Shown piece after piece: positions 21,234 through 30,532 of a DNA stretch of 64,000 bases. The stretch is from Gemmatimonadota bacterium (GTDB lineage: Bacteria; Gemmatimonadota; Gemmatimonadetes; Gemmatimonadales; Gemmatimonadaceae), in the NCBI GenBank assembly GCA_021299375.1, contig JAJTGR010000068.1, positions 1 to 64,000 on the forward strand, given 5' to 3'. The notes beneath the pieces were generated by a model. The model saw only the letters and a list, made by a program, of their open reading frames with translations, was not told the origin of the DNA and ran no database searches. Position 1 is the first letter of the stretch, and every line of letters starts with the position of its first letter. Both the position numbers and the translations under genes were made by a program.

Positions 21234-22312
21234 GCATCAGTGGCCAGCTGCGACACGCCGCGGACGGGATGTCGGACTGGGTGTGGTACGGCGCTGATGC
21301 CGGCGCCGCTACCCTTCGGATGGCGCTCGCGCCGCTCGCTGGTGCCTTCGGGGCCGTGGTCGCGCGCCGGAACGGTCGCTACGACCTCGCCACCGCGCGG
21401 GGGATGCTCGCTTCGGTCGCGGTGCCGGCCATGTCGATCGGCAACCTCACCGTGGGTGGTACCGGCAAGACGCCCGTGGCGTCGTGGTTTGCGTCGCGGC
21501 TTCGTTCCCGTGGTGCGACGCCGGCGCTTGTGCTCCGGGGCTACGGGGACGACGAATGGCGGGTGCATGCCATGCTGACCCCTGAAATCGCGGTCATTCG
21601 GAACCCCGACCGGGTCGCGGGGCTCGGGGAGGCGAGGGCGCGCGGTGCCGACTGCGCCGTCCTGGACGACGGGTTCCAGCATCGGCGGGCTCGCCGCGTG
21701 TCGGATGTGGTGCTGGTGGGCGCTGATCGCTTCGACCCCTCGGTACGCCTGCTGCCGGCCGGGCCGTATCGTGAGCCGCTGGCGTCGTTGCGGCGGGCGA
21801 CGGCTGTGCTCGTGACGGCGAAGGCCGTGAGCGGCGGACAGGTCGAGCGGACGGTAGCCGCCGTGCGAACGGCCGCGCCCGATGTGCCGATCGCGGTGGC
21901 CCGGCTCGTGCCCGATACCGTCCACGCCGTCGGGGGAGCGGAAGCGGTCTCGGCGACCACGTGGCTGACTGGTCGCGCCGTGGTGCTGGCCTCGGCCATC
22001 GCCGACCCCACGGCGTTTGCTTCGCAGGTCGTGTCAGGCGGGGCCCGCGTCGTCCGGCACTTCCGCTTTCCCGATCACCACGCGTTTTCCGCCCGGGATG
22101 CGGAGGCGCTGGTGCAGGCCGGTCGGGCAACGGGCGGGGTCGTGTGTACCCTCAAGGACGCCGTAAAGCTGGGCCCCCTCTGGCCTCGCGTGGGGCCTCC
22201 GCTTTGGTATGTTTCGCAGACGGTCGTGGTCGATCGAGGCGCCGAGGTCCTGGAGCGGGAGTGTGACCGGGTTCTGGCGGCGCGCATGACCGCGGCCCCG
22301 ACTGCCGGCTGA
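21230..22312 (+). CDS. lpxK: Tetraacyldisaccharide 4'-kinase LpxK
   Basis: 360 residues. It phosphorylates the 4' position of the lipid A disaccharide at the inner membrane. An N-terminal amphipathic region (about 20-45) comes before the P-loop [14 protein letters not shown] (about 76-89). Other family motifs include [15 protein letters not shown] and FPDHHAFS. It is the last gene of the lpx cluster; gdhA follows after 23 bp. Confidence 0.96.
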   Translation: MSISGQLRHAADGMSDWVWYGADAGAATLRMALAPLAGAFGAVVARRNGRYDLATARGMLASVAVPAMSIGNLTVGGTGKTPVASWFASRLRSRGATPALVLRGYGDDEWRVHAMLTPEIAVIRNPDRVAGLGEARARGADCAVLDDGFQHRRARRVSDVVLVGADRFDPSVRLLPAGPYREPLASLRRATAVLVTAKAVSGGQVERTVAAVRTAAPDVPIAVARLVPDTVHAVGGAEAVSATTWLTGRAVVLASAIADPTAFASQVVSGGARVVRHFRFPDHHAFSARDAEALVQAGRATGGVVCTLKDAVKLGPLWPRVGPPLWYVSQTVVVDRGAEVLERECDRVLAARMTAAPTAG

Positions 22313-22335
22313 GCCGGCTCCCACCTTTCCCTCCC

Positions 22336-23646
22336 ATGGCCATCGACCTCCTCCGCCTGCCGACGGACAGCATCGTCCGTCCGGACAAGGATCGGTTTCT
22401 GAACGAAGAGAACCCTTTCGAAGCGATGATGTCGCGCTTCGACCGGGCCGCCGAGTTGCTGGACCTCGAGCCCGGCATCTACAAGATCCTCCGTAACCCT
22501 GAGAAGCAGCTGACGGTCTCCGTCCCGGTGCAGATGGACAACGGGGATGTGGAGGTCTTCACCGGGCACCGCGTCCTCTACAACACCTCGCGCGGTCCGG
22601 CCAAGGGTGGCATTCGCTTCGACAAGAACGTCACCCTCGAAGAGGTCAAGGCGCTGGCGGCCTGGATGACTTGGAAGTGTGCCGTCGTGAACTTGCCATT
22701 CGGCGGCGCGAAGGGTGGGGTCGTGTGCGATCCCCTGAGCATGAGCGTCGGCGAACTCGAGCGCGTCACCAGGCGCTACACCAAGGGGATCATCTCGCTG
22801 CTCGGGCCGGATACCGACGTGCCCGCCCCCGATGTGAACACCAACGAGCGGGTCATGGCGTGGGTCATGGACACCTACTCCATGCATGTGGGGCGCACGG
22901 AGAACGCCGTCGTCACGGGGAAGCCCGTGGAGATGGGCGGCTCACTGGGTCGTAAGGAAGCCACAGGGCGTGGATGCATGCTGGTGACACGGGAGGCTCT
23001 CGCGCACCTGAACATGTCGATGAAGGGCGCCACCGTGGCGGTGCAGGGCTTCGGCAACGTCGGGTCGATTGCGGCCCGCCTGATGGCCCGTGAGGGGTGC
23101 AAGGTCGTAGCCATCAGCGACCGGTTCGGCGCCTTCCACAACGCCGCCGGCCTCGATGTCGAGGCTGCAATCGCCCACGTCCAGCAGCATCGCTCGCTCG
23201 AAGGGTTCACCGGCGGCGACGCGATCGATCCGGACGAGATGCTCACGCTCGCAGTCGACGTGCTGGTGCCGGCCGCGCTGGAAAACGTGATCACCACCAA
23301 GAATGCCCCGAAGATCCGGGCCAAGGTGATCTGCGAGGGGGCCAACGGACCGACTACGGCGGCCGCCGACCCGATTCTCGATGAGAAGGGGGTCTTCGTC
23401 ATTCCCGACATCCTCGCCAATGCGGGCGGCGTGACGGTCTCCTACTTCGAGTGGGTCCAGGACCGCATGGGCTACTTCTGGTCGGAAGACGACGTCAACG
23501 AGCGCCTTGGCGGCATCATGATGCGCAGCTTCCAGGACGTGCTGCAGCTTTCGAGGCAGCACCGCGTGAACATGCGGACGGCGGCCTACATGCTGTCGAT
23601 CAGCCGGGTGGCGACGGTCCATCGGTTGCGCGGCATCTACGCGTGA
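22336..23646 (+). CDS. gdhA: Glutamate dehydrogenase (Glu/Leu/Phe/Val dehydrogenase family)
   Basis: 436 residues, usual for the hexameric enzyme that interconverts glutamate and 2-oxoglutarate plus ammonia. The substrate-side motif PFGGAKGGV carries the catalytic Lys (about 119-127). The dinucleotide motif is VQGFGNVGS (about 236-244), followed by [13 protein letters not shown]. An acidic residue after the second beta strand would favour NAD, but this was not tested. It has no functional tie to the lpx cluster beyond position. Confidence 0.93.
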   Translation: MAIDLLRLPTDSIVRPDKDRFLNEENPFEAMMSRFDRAAELLDLEPGIYKILRNPEKQLTVSVPVQMDNGDVEVFTGHRVLYNTSRGPAKGGIRFDKNVTLEEVKALAAWMTWKCAVVNLPFGGAKGGVVCDPLSMSVGELERVTRRYTKGIISLLGPDTDVPAPDVNTNERVMAWVMDTYSMHVGRTENAVVTGKPVEMGGSLGRKEATGRGCMLVTREALAHLNMSMKGATVAVQGFGNVGSIAARLMAREGCKVVAISDRFGAFHNAAGLDVEAAIAHVQQHRSLEGFTGGDAIDPDEMLTLAVDVLVPAALENVITTKNAPKIRAKVICEGANGPTTAAADPILDEKGVFVIPDILANAGGVTVSYFEWVQDRMGYFWSEDDVNERLGGIMMRSFQDVLQLSRQHRVNMRTAAYMLSISRVATVHRLRGIYA

Positions 23647-23686
23647 TCGGCGGTCGCTGTCCTGCGCTCGGCTGACAGGGCTTGGC

Positions 23687-24151
23687 GTGCGTGTGGCTCT
23701 GGTGGTCATCGGCCGGCCCCGTCATGCGGGGCTGGCCGAGGCGATTCGGGACTACGAGACGCGGGCGGCGCGGTATTGGCCGCTTGAGGTCTTCGAGGTG
23801 AAGGAAGAGTCCGGACGTGGGCTCCCCGCGGACCTCGTGCGGGAGCGGGAAGGGGAGCGCCTGCTCGAGCGTGTGGCGGCCGATGCCCAGCTCGTCCTCT
23901 GCGATCCGGGGGGCACCGTCATGGAGTCCACCCAGTTCGCCGCGTGGCTGCAGGAGCAGCGAGACCGGGCGCGCCCCGTGACGTTCATGATCGGCGGGGC
24001 GCATGGCTTGGGCGCGGTGGTCCGGCCACGGGCCGAGCGTCGCCTCTCACTGGCGCCGTGGACGCTGCCGCACGAGCTTGCACGACTGGTGCTGGCCGAG
24101 CAGCTCTATCGGGCCGGGACCATCGTGCGCGGGGAACCGTACCACAAGTGA
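23687..24151 (+). CDS. rlmH: 23S rRNA pseudouridine-1915 N3-methyltransferase RlmH
   Basis: 154 residues, a small SPOUT-class SAM methyltransferase. The N-terminus MRVALVVIGRP, the central LCDPGG and FMIGGAHGLG (SAM-binding knot), and the hallmark C-terminus LAEQLYRAGTIVRGEPYHK are all typical. It modifies helix 69 of assembled 70S ribosomes. GTG start 40 bp after gdhA; no clear promoter lies in the gap. Confidence 0.95.
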   Translation: MRVALVVIGRPRHAGLAEAIRDYETRAARYWPLEVFEVKEESGRGLPADLVREREGERLLERVAADAQLVLCDPGGTVMESTQFAAWLQEQRDRARPVTFMIGGAHGLGAVVRPRAERRLSLAPWTLPHELARLVLAEQLYRAGTIVRGEPYHK

Positions 24152-24167
24152 CGACGAGCGAGTACGT

Positions 24168-25784
24168 GTGAACGACCTGGAAGACCGGACGGAACGAGAG
24201 AGCGGGCTGCAGCTGCGCACGGTGCCACTGGGGGGCAGCGATCTGTCGCGTGCGGTTCAGGACGGCACGGTCGGGGCCGCGTGGTATGCCCCCCGGCCCT
24301 CGACCCCAGGCGCATGGCGCACCCACGCCCACACGGTCCGCCGCGCGTTTGCCGCCCGCGACTGGCTTTCGCCCGTGGCCCCGGCGTTGGCAGCCACTGG
24401 GGTGGCCGCCGAGCGCCTGGCGCGCGCCGCCGCCTCTGGCGTGCTCGTGACCACGGGCCAGCAGCCGGGCCTGTTCGGTGGGCCCACGTACACGTGGAGC
24501 AAGGCCATGAGTGCGCTGGCGTTCGCCGATGTCCTCGAGCGCGAAACAGGCGTGCCGGTTGCCCCGGTGTTCTGGGCGGCAAGCGACGATGCCGACTGGA
24601 TGGAGGCGGCTGTCACTCACGTGGCCAGCGCACGCGGACTGCAGACCATTGCGCTTCCCGGTCCGGCCACGGAGGGTGTGGCGATGGCGGAGGTGCCGCT
24701 GGGCGATTTGCGCGACGCGCGAGCACAGCTGGGCGCGGCCTGCGGCTCCTCCGCGCACGCGGACCTGCTCGCCGTCGTCGATGCCGCATACGTCCCGCAC
24801 GCGACGATTGGCGCCGCCTACGTCCAGTTGCTGCGCGCCCTGCTCGAGCCGCTTGGCATCGCGGTGCTCGATGCCGCGCATCCCGCGCTGCGGGCGGCGG
24901 CTGACCCGCTGCTTCGTGAAGCCCTGCGGCATGCCGCCGCCATCCGTGATGCACTGCGGGCCCGTGCTGTCGAGATCGAGGGCGCCGGACATGCGCCACA
25001 AGTCGAGGCCGTCGACGAGCTCTCGCTGGTATTCCGTACGCAGCTGGCGAGCCGGGCAGGCGACGTGGCGCGGGTCCGCGAGCGGGTGCCCGTTGCCGAC
25101 GCGGCGACCGTGGCGCGTGAAGCCGATGCCGGGTCGCTTGGTGCGAACGTGCTGCTGCGGCCCGTGCTGGAGCGGGCGCTGCTGCCCACGGTATGTTACC
25201 TGGCCGGCCCCGGTGAGCTGGCGTACTTCGCCCAAGTGCAGCCGGTAGCCACAGCACTCGGGGCCGCGGTTCCCGTGGTCGCTCCGCGCTGGGCGTGTGA
25301 GCTGGTCGAGGCCCATGAGCGCGTGCGCCAGGCGCGGCTCGGCCTCGACGATGCGGACCTGCACGATCCGCATGCCGCGGAGCAGCGCGTGGCCCGCCGT
25401 CGCCTCGACGACAACATGGGGGACGTGCTCGAGCGGCTCCGTGTCACACTCGACGCTCAGGTGCGGGCGCTGCGTGAGGTCCTCGGCGGCGACGGGGCTC
25501 CGGTGGCCGACGACGTGGTGAATGGACTGGCGCGAGACTTGGGCCATCGACTGGACCGGTTCGAGCGACGGGTGCTCGCGGGAGTGAAGCGCCGTGAGCT
25601 GGACGCGATGCGCGACGTGGCAGCGGTGCGTGCCGCGATTCGCCCCAAGGGGCAGTCGCCGGAACGCGTCCTGAACCTGGTGCCATTCCTCGTGCGGTAC
25701 GGCCCTGAGGTGCTCGTACGCATGCGGGACGAGGCCATGCGCCACGCACAGCAGCTGGTGACGGGAAACGCGACCGCCCCATGA
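24168..25784 (+). CDS. bshC: Putative bacillithiol synthase (cysteine-adding enzyme) BshC
   Basis: 538 residues from GTG 24168. Key family motifs are TTGQQPGLFGGPTYTWSKA (about 97-115) and VAPVFWAASDDADWMEA, with a predicted coiled coil near residues 400-470 and the end NLVPFLVRYGPEVL. BshC joins cysteine to glucosaminyl-malate, the last step of bacillithiol synthesis. BshA and BshB are not in this window. The frame runs further upstream over rlmH, but that part is unlike the family. The stop overlaps murJ by 4 bp. In this phylum the thiol product has not, to my knowledge, been proven. Confidence 0.9.
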   Translation: MNDLEDRTERESGLQLRTVPLGGSDLSRAVQDGTVGAAWYAPRPSTPGAWRTHAHTVRRAFAARDWLSPVAPALAATGVAAERLARAAASGVLVTTGQQPGLFGGPTYTWSKAMSALAFADVLERETGVPVAPVFWAASDDADWMEAAVTHVASARGLQTIALPGPATEGVAMAEVPLGDLRDARAQLGAACGSSAHADLLAVVDAAYVPHATIGAAYVQLLRALLEPLGIAVLDAAHPALRAAADPLLREALRHAAAIRDALRARAVEIEGAGHAPQVEAVDELSLVFRTQLASRAGDVARVRERVPVADAATVAREADAGSLGANVLLRPVLERALLPTVCYLAGPGELAYFAQVQPVATALGAAVPVVAPRWACELVEAHERVRQARLGLDDADLHDPHAAEQRVARRRLDDNMGDVLERLRVTLDAQVRALREVLGGDGAPVADDVVNGLARDLGHRLDRFERRVLAGVKRRELDAMRDVAAVRAAIRPKGQSPERVLNLVPFLVRYGPEVLVRMRDEAMRHAQQLVTGNATAP

Positions 25785-27367
25785 GCGACGGGGGAGGGGG
25801 GCGCTCCGCGTTCGTCGTGGGCGCGGGCATCCTCATCAGTCGCGTCATCGGGCTGCTGCGCAACACGGCGTTCGCGTACTATTTCGGCGCCGGGGCCGCC
25901 TCGGACGCCTACAACGCCGCCTTCAAGATTCCGAACGCGGTGCGCAATCTGCTTGGCGAAGGCACGTTGTCGGCCGCGTTCGTCCCCGTGTACAGCCGAC
26001 TGTTGGGCCGCGGTGACGAACGCGCCGCGCGCACGCTGGCAAATGCCGTGCTTGGTCTGCTGCTGGCGGGCGTGTCCCTGCTGACGCTTGCCGGGATTGC
26101 GGCCGCGCCGGCGCTGACGGCGGTACTCACTCCGGGGTTCGATGCCGGCACTCAGGCGCTGACCACACGCCTGACGCGTGTCCTCTTCCCGATGACCGGC
26201 ATCATGGTCCTGAGCGGCTGGTGTCTCGGGATCCAGAATTCCCACCGGCGCTTTTTCTGGTCGTACGCCAGCGCCGCCCTTTGGTCGCTGGCCCAGATCG
26301 TCCTGCTCCTCGTTTGGGGGCCACGCGCCGACAGCGCGACCACGCTCGCCCTGTGGCTCGCCTGGGCCACCCTGGTCGGAGCGGTGTTGCAGGTCGCCGC
26401 GCAGGTACCGGAGGTGCTGCGGCTTGTGGGCTCCCTGCGGCCCACGTTCGACCGCGCGGCCGAGGGCGTGATGCCGACGCTGCGCAATGTCGTGCCCGTG
26501 GTGACAGCGCTCGGCGTGGTGCAGATCTCGTCGTTCGTGGACCTCCAGATTGCGTCGTTTCTCGCCGCCGGGGCCACGACGAACATCACCTACGCGAACA
26601 CACTGGCGCTCTTGCCGGTGTCGCTGTTCGGCGTGTCGGTGGCAGCGGCGTCCCTCCCCGAGTTCTCGCGCGATTCAGGTTCGCTCGCGCTCGATACGCT
26701 GCGTGAGCGGCTGCGGGTGGGATGGCAGCGCATCCTGTTCTATATCGTACCGAGTGCGTTCGTGTTCGGGTTTCTCGGCGACTACTGCGTGGGCCTGCTG
26801 TATCGGGCCGGTCGGTTTGGCGCCGCCGAGGAACGCGTGGTGTATGCGGTCCTGGCAGCGTACGCGGTAGGCCTGGTGAGCTTCGGCTCGGTCAAGCTGC
26901 TTGGCTCCGCTTACTATGCGCTGCAGGATTACCGCACACCGCTCCGGGCGTCGATCATGAGCATTGTGGTGTCGGCGGTGGCGGCCGTGTCGATTGCCGT
27001 ACCGCTGCGCGCGTCCCCGTACGCGACGGCAGGCATTGCGCTGGCGTCATCCCTCGGGTCCTACGTGAACCTTGCATGGCTCACCCGGGGCCTGCGGCAG
27101 CGCCTCGGCGCACTCTACACGCCTGCGATGTGGGTGGGGACCCGTCGCATCGTCGTGTCGGCCATGGTCGCCACGCTCGCGGGGCTGGGCGTACGCCTGT
27201 TGCATCAGGCGGTGTATCCGGCGTTGCATCCACGCCTTGCCGGAGTGCCGGCGCTGGCGGTGTTTGCCGGCGTGTACCTCGGCACCGCGTGGATGCTCGG
27301 ATCGCACGAAGCCGCCCGGTGGCTGCGGCGGTCGCCCCGAGTGCCGAGGGAATCGACCAATGGATGA
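25781..27367 (+). CDS. murJ: Lipid II flippase MurJ (MviN)
   Basis: 528 residues with about 14 membrane segments, of the MOP exporter superfamily. It flips lipid II across the inner membrane for peptidoglycan synthesis. The N-terminal signature is GAGILISRVIGLLRNTAFAY (about 12-31), and NAVRNLLGEGTLSAAFVPVY follows. ATG overlaps bshC (ATGA); the 3' end overlaps uvrC by 8 bp. Confidence 0.95.
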   Translation: MSDGGGGRSAFVVGAGILISRVIGLLRNTAFAYYFGAGAASDAYNAAFKIPNAVRNLLGEGTLSAAFVPVYSRLLGRGDERAARTLANAVLGLLLAGVSLLTLAGIAAAPALTAVLTPGFDAGTQALTTRLTRVLFPMTGIMVLSGWCLGIQNSHRRFFWSYASAALWSLAQIVLLLVWGPRADSATTLALWLAWATLVGAVLQVAAQVPEVLRLVGSLRPTFDRAAEGVMPTLRNVVPVVTALGVVQISSFVDLQIASFLAAGATTNITYANTLALLPVSLFGVSVAAASLPEFSRDSGSLALDTLRERLRVGWQRILFYIVPSAFVFGFLGDYCVGLLYRAGRFGAAEERVVYAVLAAYAVGLVSFGSVKLLGSAYYALQDYRTPLRASIMSIVVSAVAAVSIAVPLRASPYATAGIALASSLGSYVNLAWLTRGLRQRLGALYTPAMWVGTRRIVVSAMVATLAGLGVRLLHQAVYPALHPRLAGVPALAVFAGVYLGTAWMLGSHEAARWLRRSPRVPRESTNG

Positions 27368-29342
27368 TCGTGCGCGGATCACGGACCAGGCCATGGAGTC
27401 GTTGCCGATTCCTGACGACGACTGGACACGCGCGGCACTGACGCGCGGCATGCCGGTGGCGGTTGCCCAGAAGCTGCCGCACCTGCCCGAGTCACCCGGC
27501 GTGTACCTGTGGAAAGACGCCGAGGGGACGGTACTGTACGTGGGCAAGGCCAAGAAGCTGCGGGCTCGCGTCCGCAGTTACTGGGCGCAGGATCATCTCA
27601 CGAGCCCCAAGACGCGCGGCCTGCTCCGCAAGGTGCGGGATCTCGACACGATCGTCGTGCCCAGCGAAGCCCACGCGCTGATCCTCGAAGCGACGCTGAT
27701 CAAGGAGAACCGCCCACGGTTCAACATTGCCTTGCGGGACGACAAGTCGTATCCGTACATCAAGGTCACGGTGCAGGAGCCGTTTCCTCGCGTAATGGTC
27801 ACGCGACGGCTGGCGGACGACGGCGCCCGTTACTTCGGTCCCTACACGGATGTGGGGGCCATGCGCCGCGCGCTCACTGTCGTCAAGCGCATCTTCACGG
27901 TACGGTCGTGCCACTACGCGTTGCCGAAGGAAGCACCCGAACGCCCCTGTCTCGACTACTTCATCAAGCGCTGCAAGGCGCCGTGCGTGGGCCAGCAGGA
28001 CGCGGCCGACTACCGCACCATGATCGACGAGGTGGTCTGGTTCCTCGAGGGGCGCACCAGTGACGTGATGCGTCACGTGCGTGAGCGCATGCTCGAGGCG
28101 TCGGCTCGCTTGGACTTCGAGCGGGCCGGCGAACTGCGCGATGCGCTGCGGCACCTCGAGAAGATGGAGGAGCCGACGGTCGTGCTGGAGGTGGAGGGCG
28201 GTGACCGTGACGTCGTGGGCTATGCGCGCGATGGTGAGGATGCCTGCGTGGTCGTGCTGCGCATTCGCGGCGGGAAACTGCTGGCGCGTGATCACCGGCT
28301 GTTGGAGCATGCGGAAGGCGAAGATGACGGCACGGTGCTCGGCGCCAGTCTCGCCCAATGGTACCGCACGGTCGAGGCCCGCGCCGCCGACCTGCTCGTG
28401 CCGTTCGACTTCGAGGATCGGGAGATGCTCGAGGCCTCACTCGAGGGGACACACGTGCGTGTGCCGCAGCGCGGACCACGCCGTGCGCTCGTCGAGCTCG
28501 CCGACAAGAATGCCCGGCATCTGCTCGAGGAGTTCAAGCTGGCCGCTTTGGAGGCGGACGAGCGGGCGGCCGACCCCGTCTACGAGTTGCAGCGCGAGCT
28601 GGGGTTGCCGCGGCTGCCACGGTCCCTCGTGTGCTTCGATATCTCGCACGCCCAAGGCACCGACGTGGTGGCGAGTGCGGTGTGGTTCGAGAACGCCCGC
28701 CCCAGGCGGGCCGAGTACCGCAAGTTCAAAATCCAGCTGTTTGAGGGGAACGACGATTTCAAGTCGATGCACGAGGTGGTGACCCGCTACTTCCGCCGCC
28801 GTCTCGACGAAGATCGGCCGCTTCCCGACCTGGCGGTCATCGATGGCGGCAAGGGCCAGTTGGGCGCTGCGCGGGCTGCGCTCGAGAGTCTGGGGGTGAC
28901 CCAGGTCGGCCTCATCAGTCTCGCCAAGAAGGATGAGGAGATCTTCGTGCCAGGTCGCAGTGAGTCCGTGCGACTGCCGCGCCGATCGCCAGCGCTGCGC
29001 ATGCTGCAGCAGGCCCGCGACGAGGCGCATCGGTTCGCGGTGACCTTCCAGCGTCAGAAGCGTGCCGCGCGTACCATTACCTCGGAATTGTTGAAGATTC
29101 CCGGTGTGGGGCCCGCGAAGCGGCGCGCACTGCTGCACGTATTCGGCAGCGTCCAGGGTGTGAGGGACGCCACGCTTGAACAGGTTGCGGCGGTCCCGGG
29201 CTTCGGCCTTGCGTCGGCGCGAAAACTGCACGAGGCGCTCGGCGTGCCATTGTCCCCGACCACGCCGATCGCGACGCCCGAGTCCGACACGCCGACGGAT
29301 GCCCCCGCGGCGCCCACGTCCCCCCTGCCACCGGTCGAATGA
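27360..29342 (+). CDS. uvrC: Excinuclease ABC subunit C
   Basis: 660 residues from ATG 27360. UvrC makes both incisions in nucleotide excision repair. The GIY-YIG domain is near residues 40-120 (SPGVYLWKDAEGTVLYVGKA), the UVR motif near 240-275 (RLDFERAGELRDALRHLEKM), and the RNase H-like endonuclease domain follows (VCFDISHAQGTDVVAS, AVIDGGKGQL). Two helix-hairpin-helix motifs close the domain (KIPGVGPAKRRALL). A Thr/Pro/Ala tail of about 30 residues follows. An alternative start is ATG 27393. The 4-bp overlap with thrC suggests one transcript. Confidence 0.95.
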   Translation: MDDRARITDQAMESLPIPDDDWTRAALTRGMPVAVAQKLPHLPESPGVYLWKDAEGTVLYVGKAKKLRARVRSYWAQDHLTSPKTRGLLRKVRDLDTIVVPSEAHALILEATLIKENRPRFNIALRDDKSYPYIKVTVQEPFPRVMVTRRLADDGARYFGPYTDVGAMRRALTVVKRIFTVRSCHYALPKEAPERPCLDYFIKRCKAPCVGQQDAADYRTMIDEVVWFLEGRTSDVMRHVRERMLEASARLDFERAGELRDALRHLEKMEEPTVVLEVEGGDRDVVGYARDGEDACVVVLRIRGGKLLARDHRLLEHAEGEDDGTVLGASLAQWYRTVEARAADLLVPFDFEDREMLEASLEGTHVRVPQRGPRRALVELADKNARHLLEEFKLAALEADERAADPVYELQRELGLPRLPRSLVCFDISHAQGTDVVASAVWFENARPRRAEYRKFKIQLFEGNDDFKSMHEVVTRYFRRRLDEDRPLPDLAVIDGGKGQLGAARAALESLGVTQVGLISLAKKDEEIFVPGRSESVRLPRRSPALRMLQQARDEAHRFAVTFQRQKRAARTITSELLKIPGVGPAKRRALLHVFGSVQGVRDATLEQVAAVPGFGLASARKLHEALGVPLSPTTPIATPESDTPTDAPAAPTSPLPPVE

Positions 29343-30484
29343 GTCCCACGTCCTGGTTGCTCCACTGTTCCGCCTGTGACACGCCCGCCGCACTGGTGCG
29401 CGCCTCGCTCTGTACGGCCTGCGGGCAACCCCTGTTCGCCCGCTATGCCCCCGTGGCACGCGCGACAGCGCTGCCCGTGCGCTGGGACATGTGGCGATAC
29501 GCGCCCTTCCTGCCCCTCCTCGACGGCGAGGCGCCGGTCACGCTCGGCGAGGGACTCACGCCCCTGATCGAGTCGCCGGTCCTCGCCACGGCCGTGGGCG
29601 TCCGCCGGCTCTGGATCAAGGATGAAGCGCAGAATCCGACGGCGTCGTTCAAGGCGCGCGGCATGAGCGCGGCCGTTACCCGGGCCAAGGCCCAGGGTGT
29701 GCCGGGGCTCGTGGTGCCGACAGCGGGCAACGCAGGAGCGGCGTTGGCCGCCTACGGCGCGGCGGCTGAGCTGCCGGTGCGCGTGTATGCGCCGCGCACC
29801 ACGCCACGCCCCATCCTCGACACGATCGAGGCCATGGGCGCCGACCTCATCCGCATCGAGGGGCATATCGGGGACGCGGGCAAGCTGGCGCTGGCGCACG
29901 CCGCCGAGACTGGCTTCTTCGCCATCTCCACCCTCCGCGAGCCGTACCGCGTGGAGGGGATGAAGACGATGGGCTACGAGATGGTCGAGCAGCTTGGCTG
30001 GCGTGTGCCTGATGTGCTCGTCTACCCCACCGGCGGCGGGGAAGGGACCATCGGCATCTGGAAGGCCCTGCAGGAAATGGCCGCCGGGGGCTGGATTTCT
30101 TCCGATCGTGTGCAGCCGCAGTACGTGGTCGCGCAGGCGGCAGGGTGCGCCCCGATCGCTCGCGCGTTCGCGGCTGGGGCGGAGCGGGCCGAACCGTGGC
30201 TCGATCCGGTCACCTACGCGAGCGGGCTGCGGGTGCCCTCGCCGCTCGGGGATCGCCTGCTGCTCAAGGTGCTGCGCGAGACGAACGGCGTGGCGGGCAC
30301 GGCTTCCGAGGCGGCCATCCGTGACTGGACGTTTCGCCTTGCCACGGCCACCGGCATCGACGCGGCTCCCGAAGGCGGTTGCGCCCTGTCGGTCCTTCGC
30401 GATGCCGTGGTCGAAGGCCGAGTCGCGACCACGGCCGAGGTGGTGGTGTACAACACGGGGAGCGGCGCGTCATACCGCGCCTGA
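29339..30484 (+). CDS. thrC: Threonine synthase
   Basis: 381 residues, a PLP enzyme that converts O-phosphohomoserine to threonine. The N-terminal CSAC and CTAC pairs form a rubredoxin-like zinc site seen in one ThrC class. The PLP Lys lies in NPTASFKARG (about 103), the phosphate-binding glycine loop in YPTGGGEGTIG. The end GSGASYR is near the usual Gly-x-Gly close. Cysteate synthase and related PLP enzymes are less likely. ATG overlaps uvrC. Confidence 0.9.
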   Translation: MSPTSWLLHCSACDTPAALVRASLCTACGQPLFARYAPVARATALPVRWDMWRYAPFLPLLDGEAPVTLGEGLTPLIESPVLATAVGVRRLWIKDEAQNPTASFKARGMSAAVTRAKAQGVPGLVVPTAGNAGAALAAYGAAAELPVRVYAPRTTPRPILDTIEAMGADLIRIEGHIGDAGKLALAHAAETGFFAISTLREPYRVEGMKTMGYEMVEQLGWRVPDVLVYPTGGGEGTIGIWKALQEMAAGGWISSDRVQPQYVVAQAAGCAPIARAFAAGAERAEPWLDPVTYASGLRVPSPLGDRLLLKVLRETNGVAGTASEAAIRDWTFRLATATGIDAAPEGGCALSVLRDAVVEGRVATTAEVVVYNTGSGASYRA

Positions 30485-30488
30485 GCGC

Positions 30489-30494
30489 TATATT
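30489..30494 (+). promoter_or_regulatory. Possible -10 element of the TPR gene
   Basis: TATATT, four bases after the thrC stop and 38 bp before the next ATG, in a GC-rich background. No clear -35 is seen. The same hexamer stands before bamA. Confidence 0.4.
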
Positions 30495-30532
30495 CGAGCG
30501 GCAGTTTACTTCGACGATACCGAGAGGATGAG

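Noticed and set aside
23985-25745. 586-residue open frame on the - strand
   Set aside because: Antisense of bshC, with no recognisable domain.
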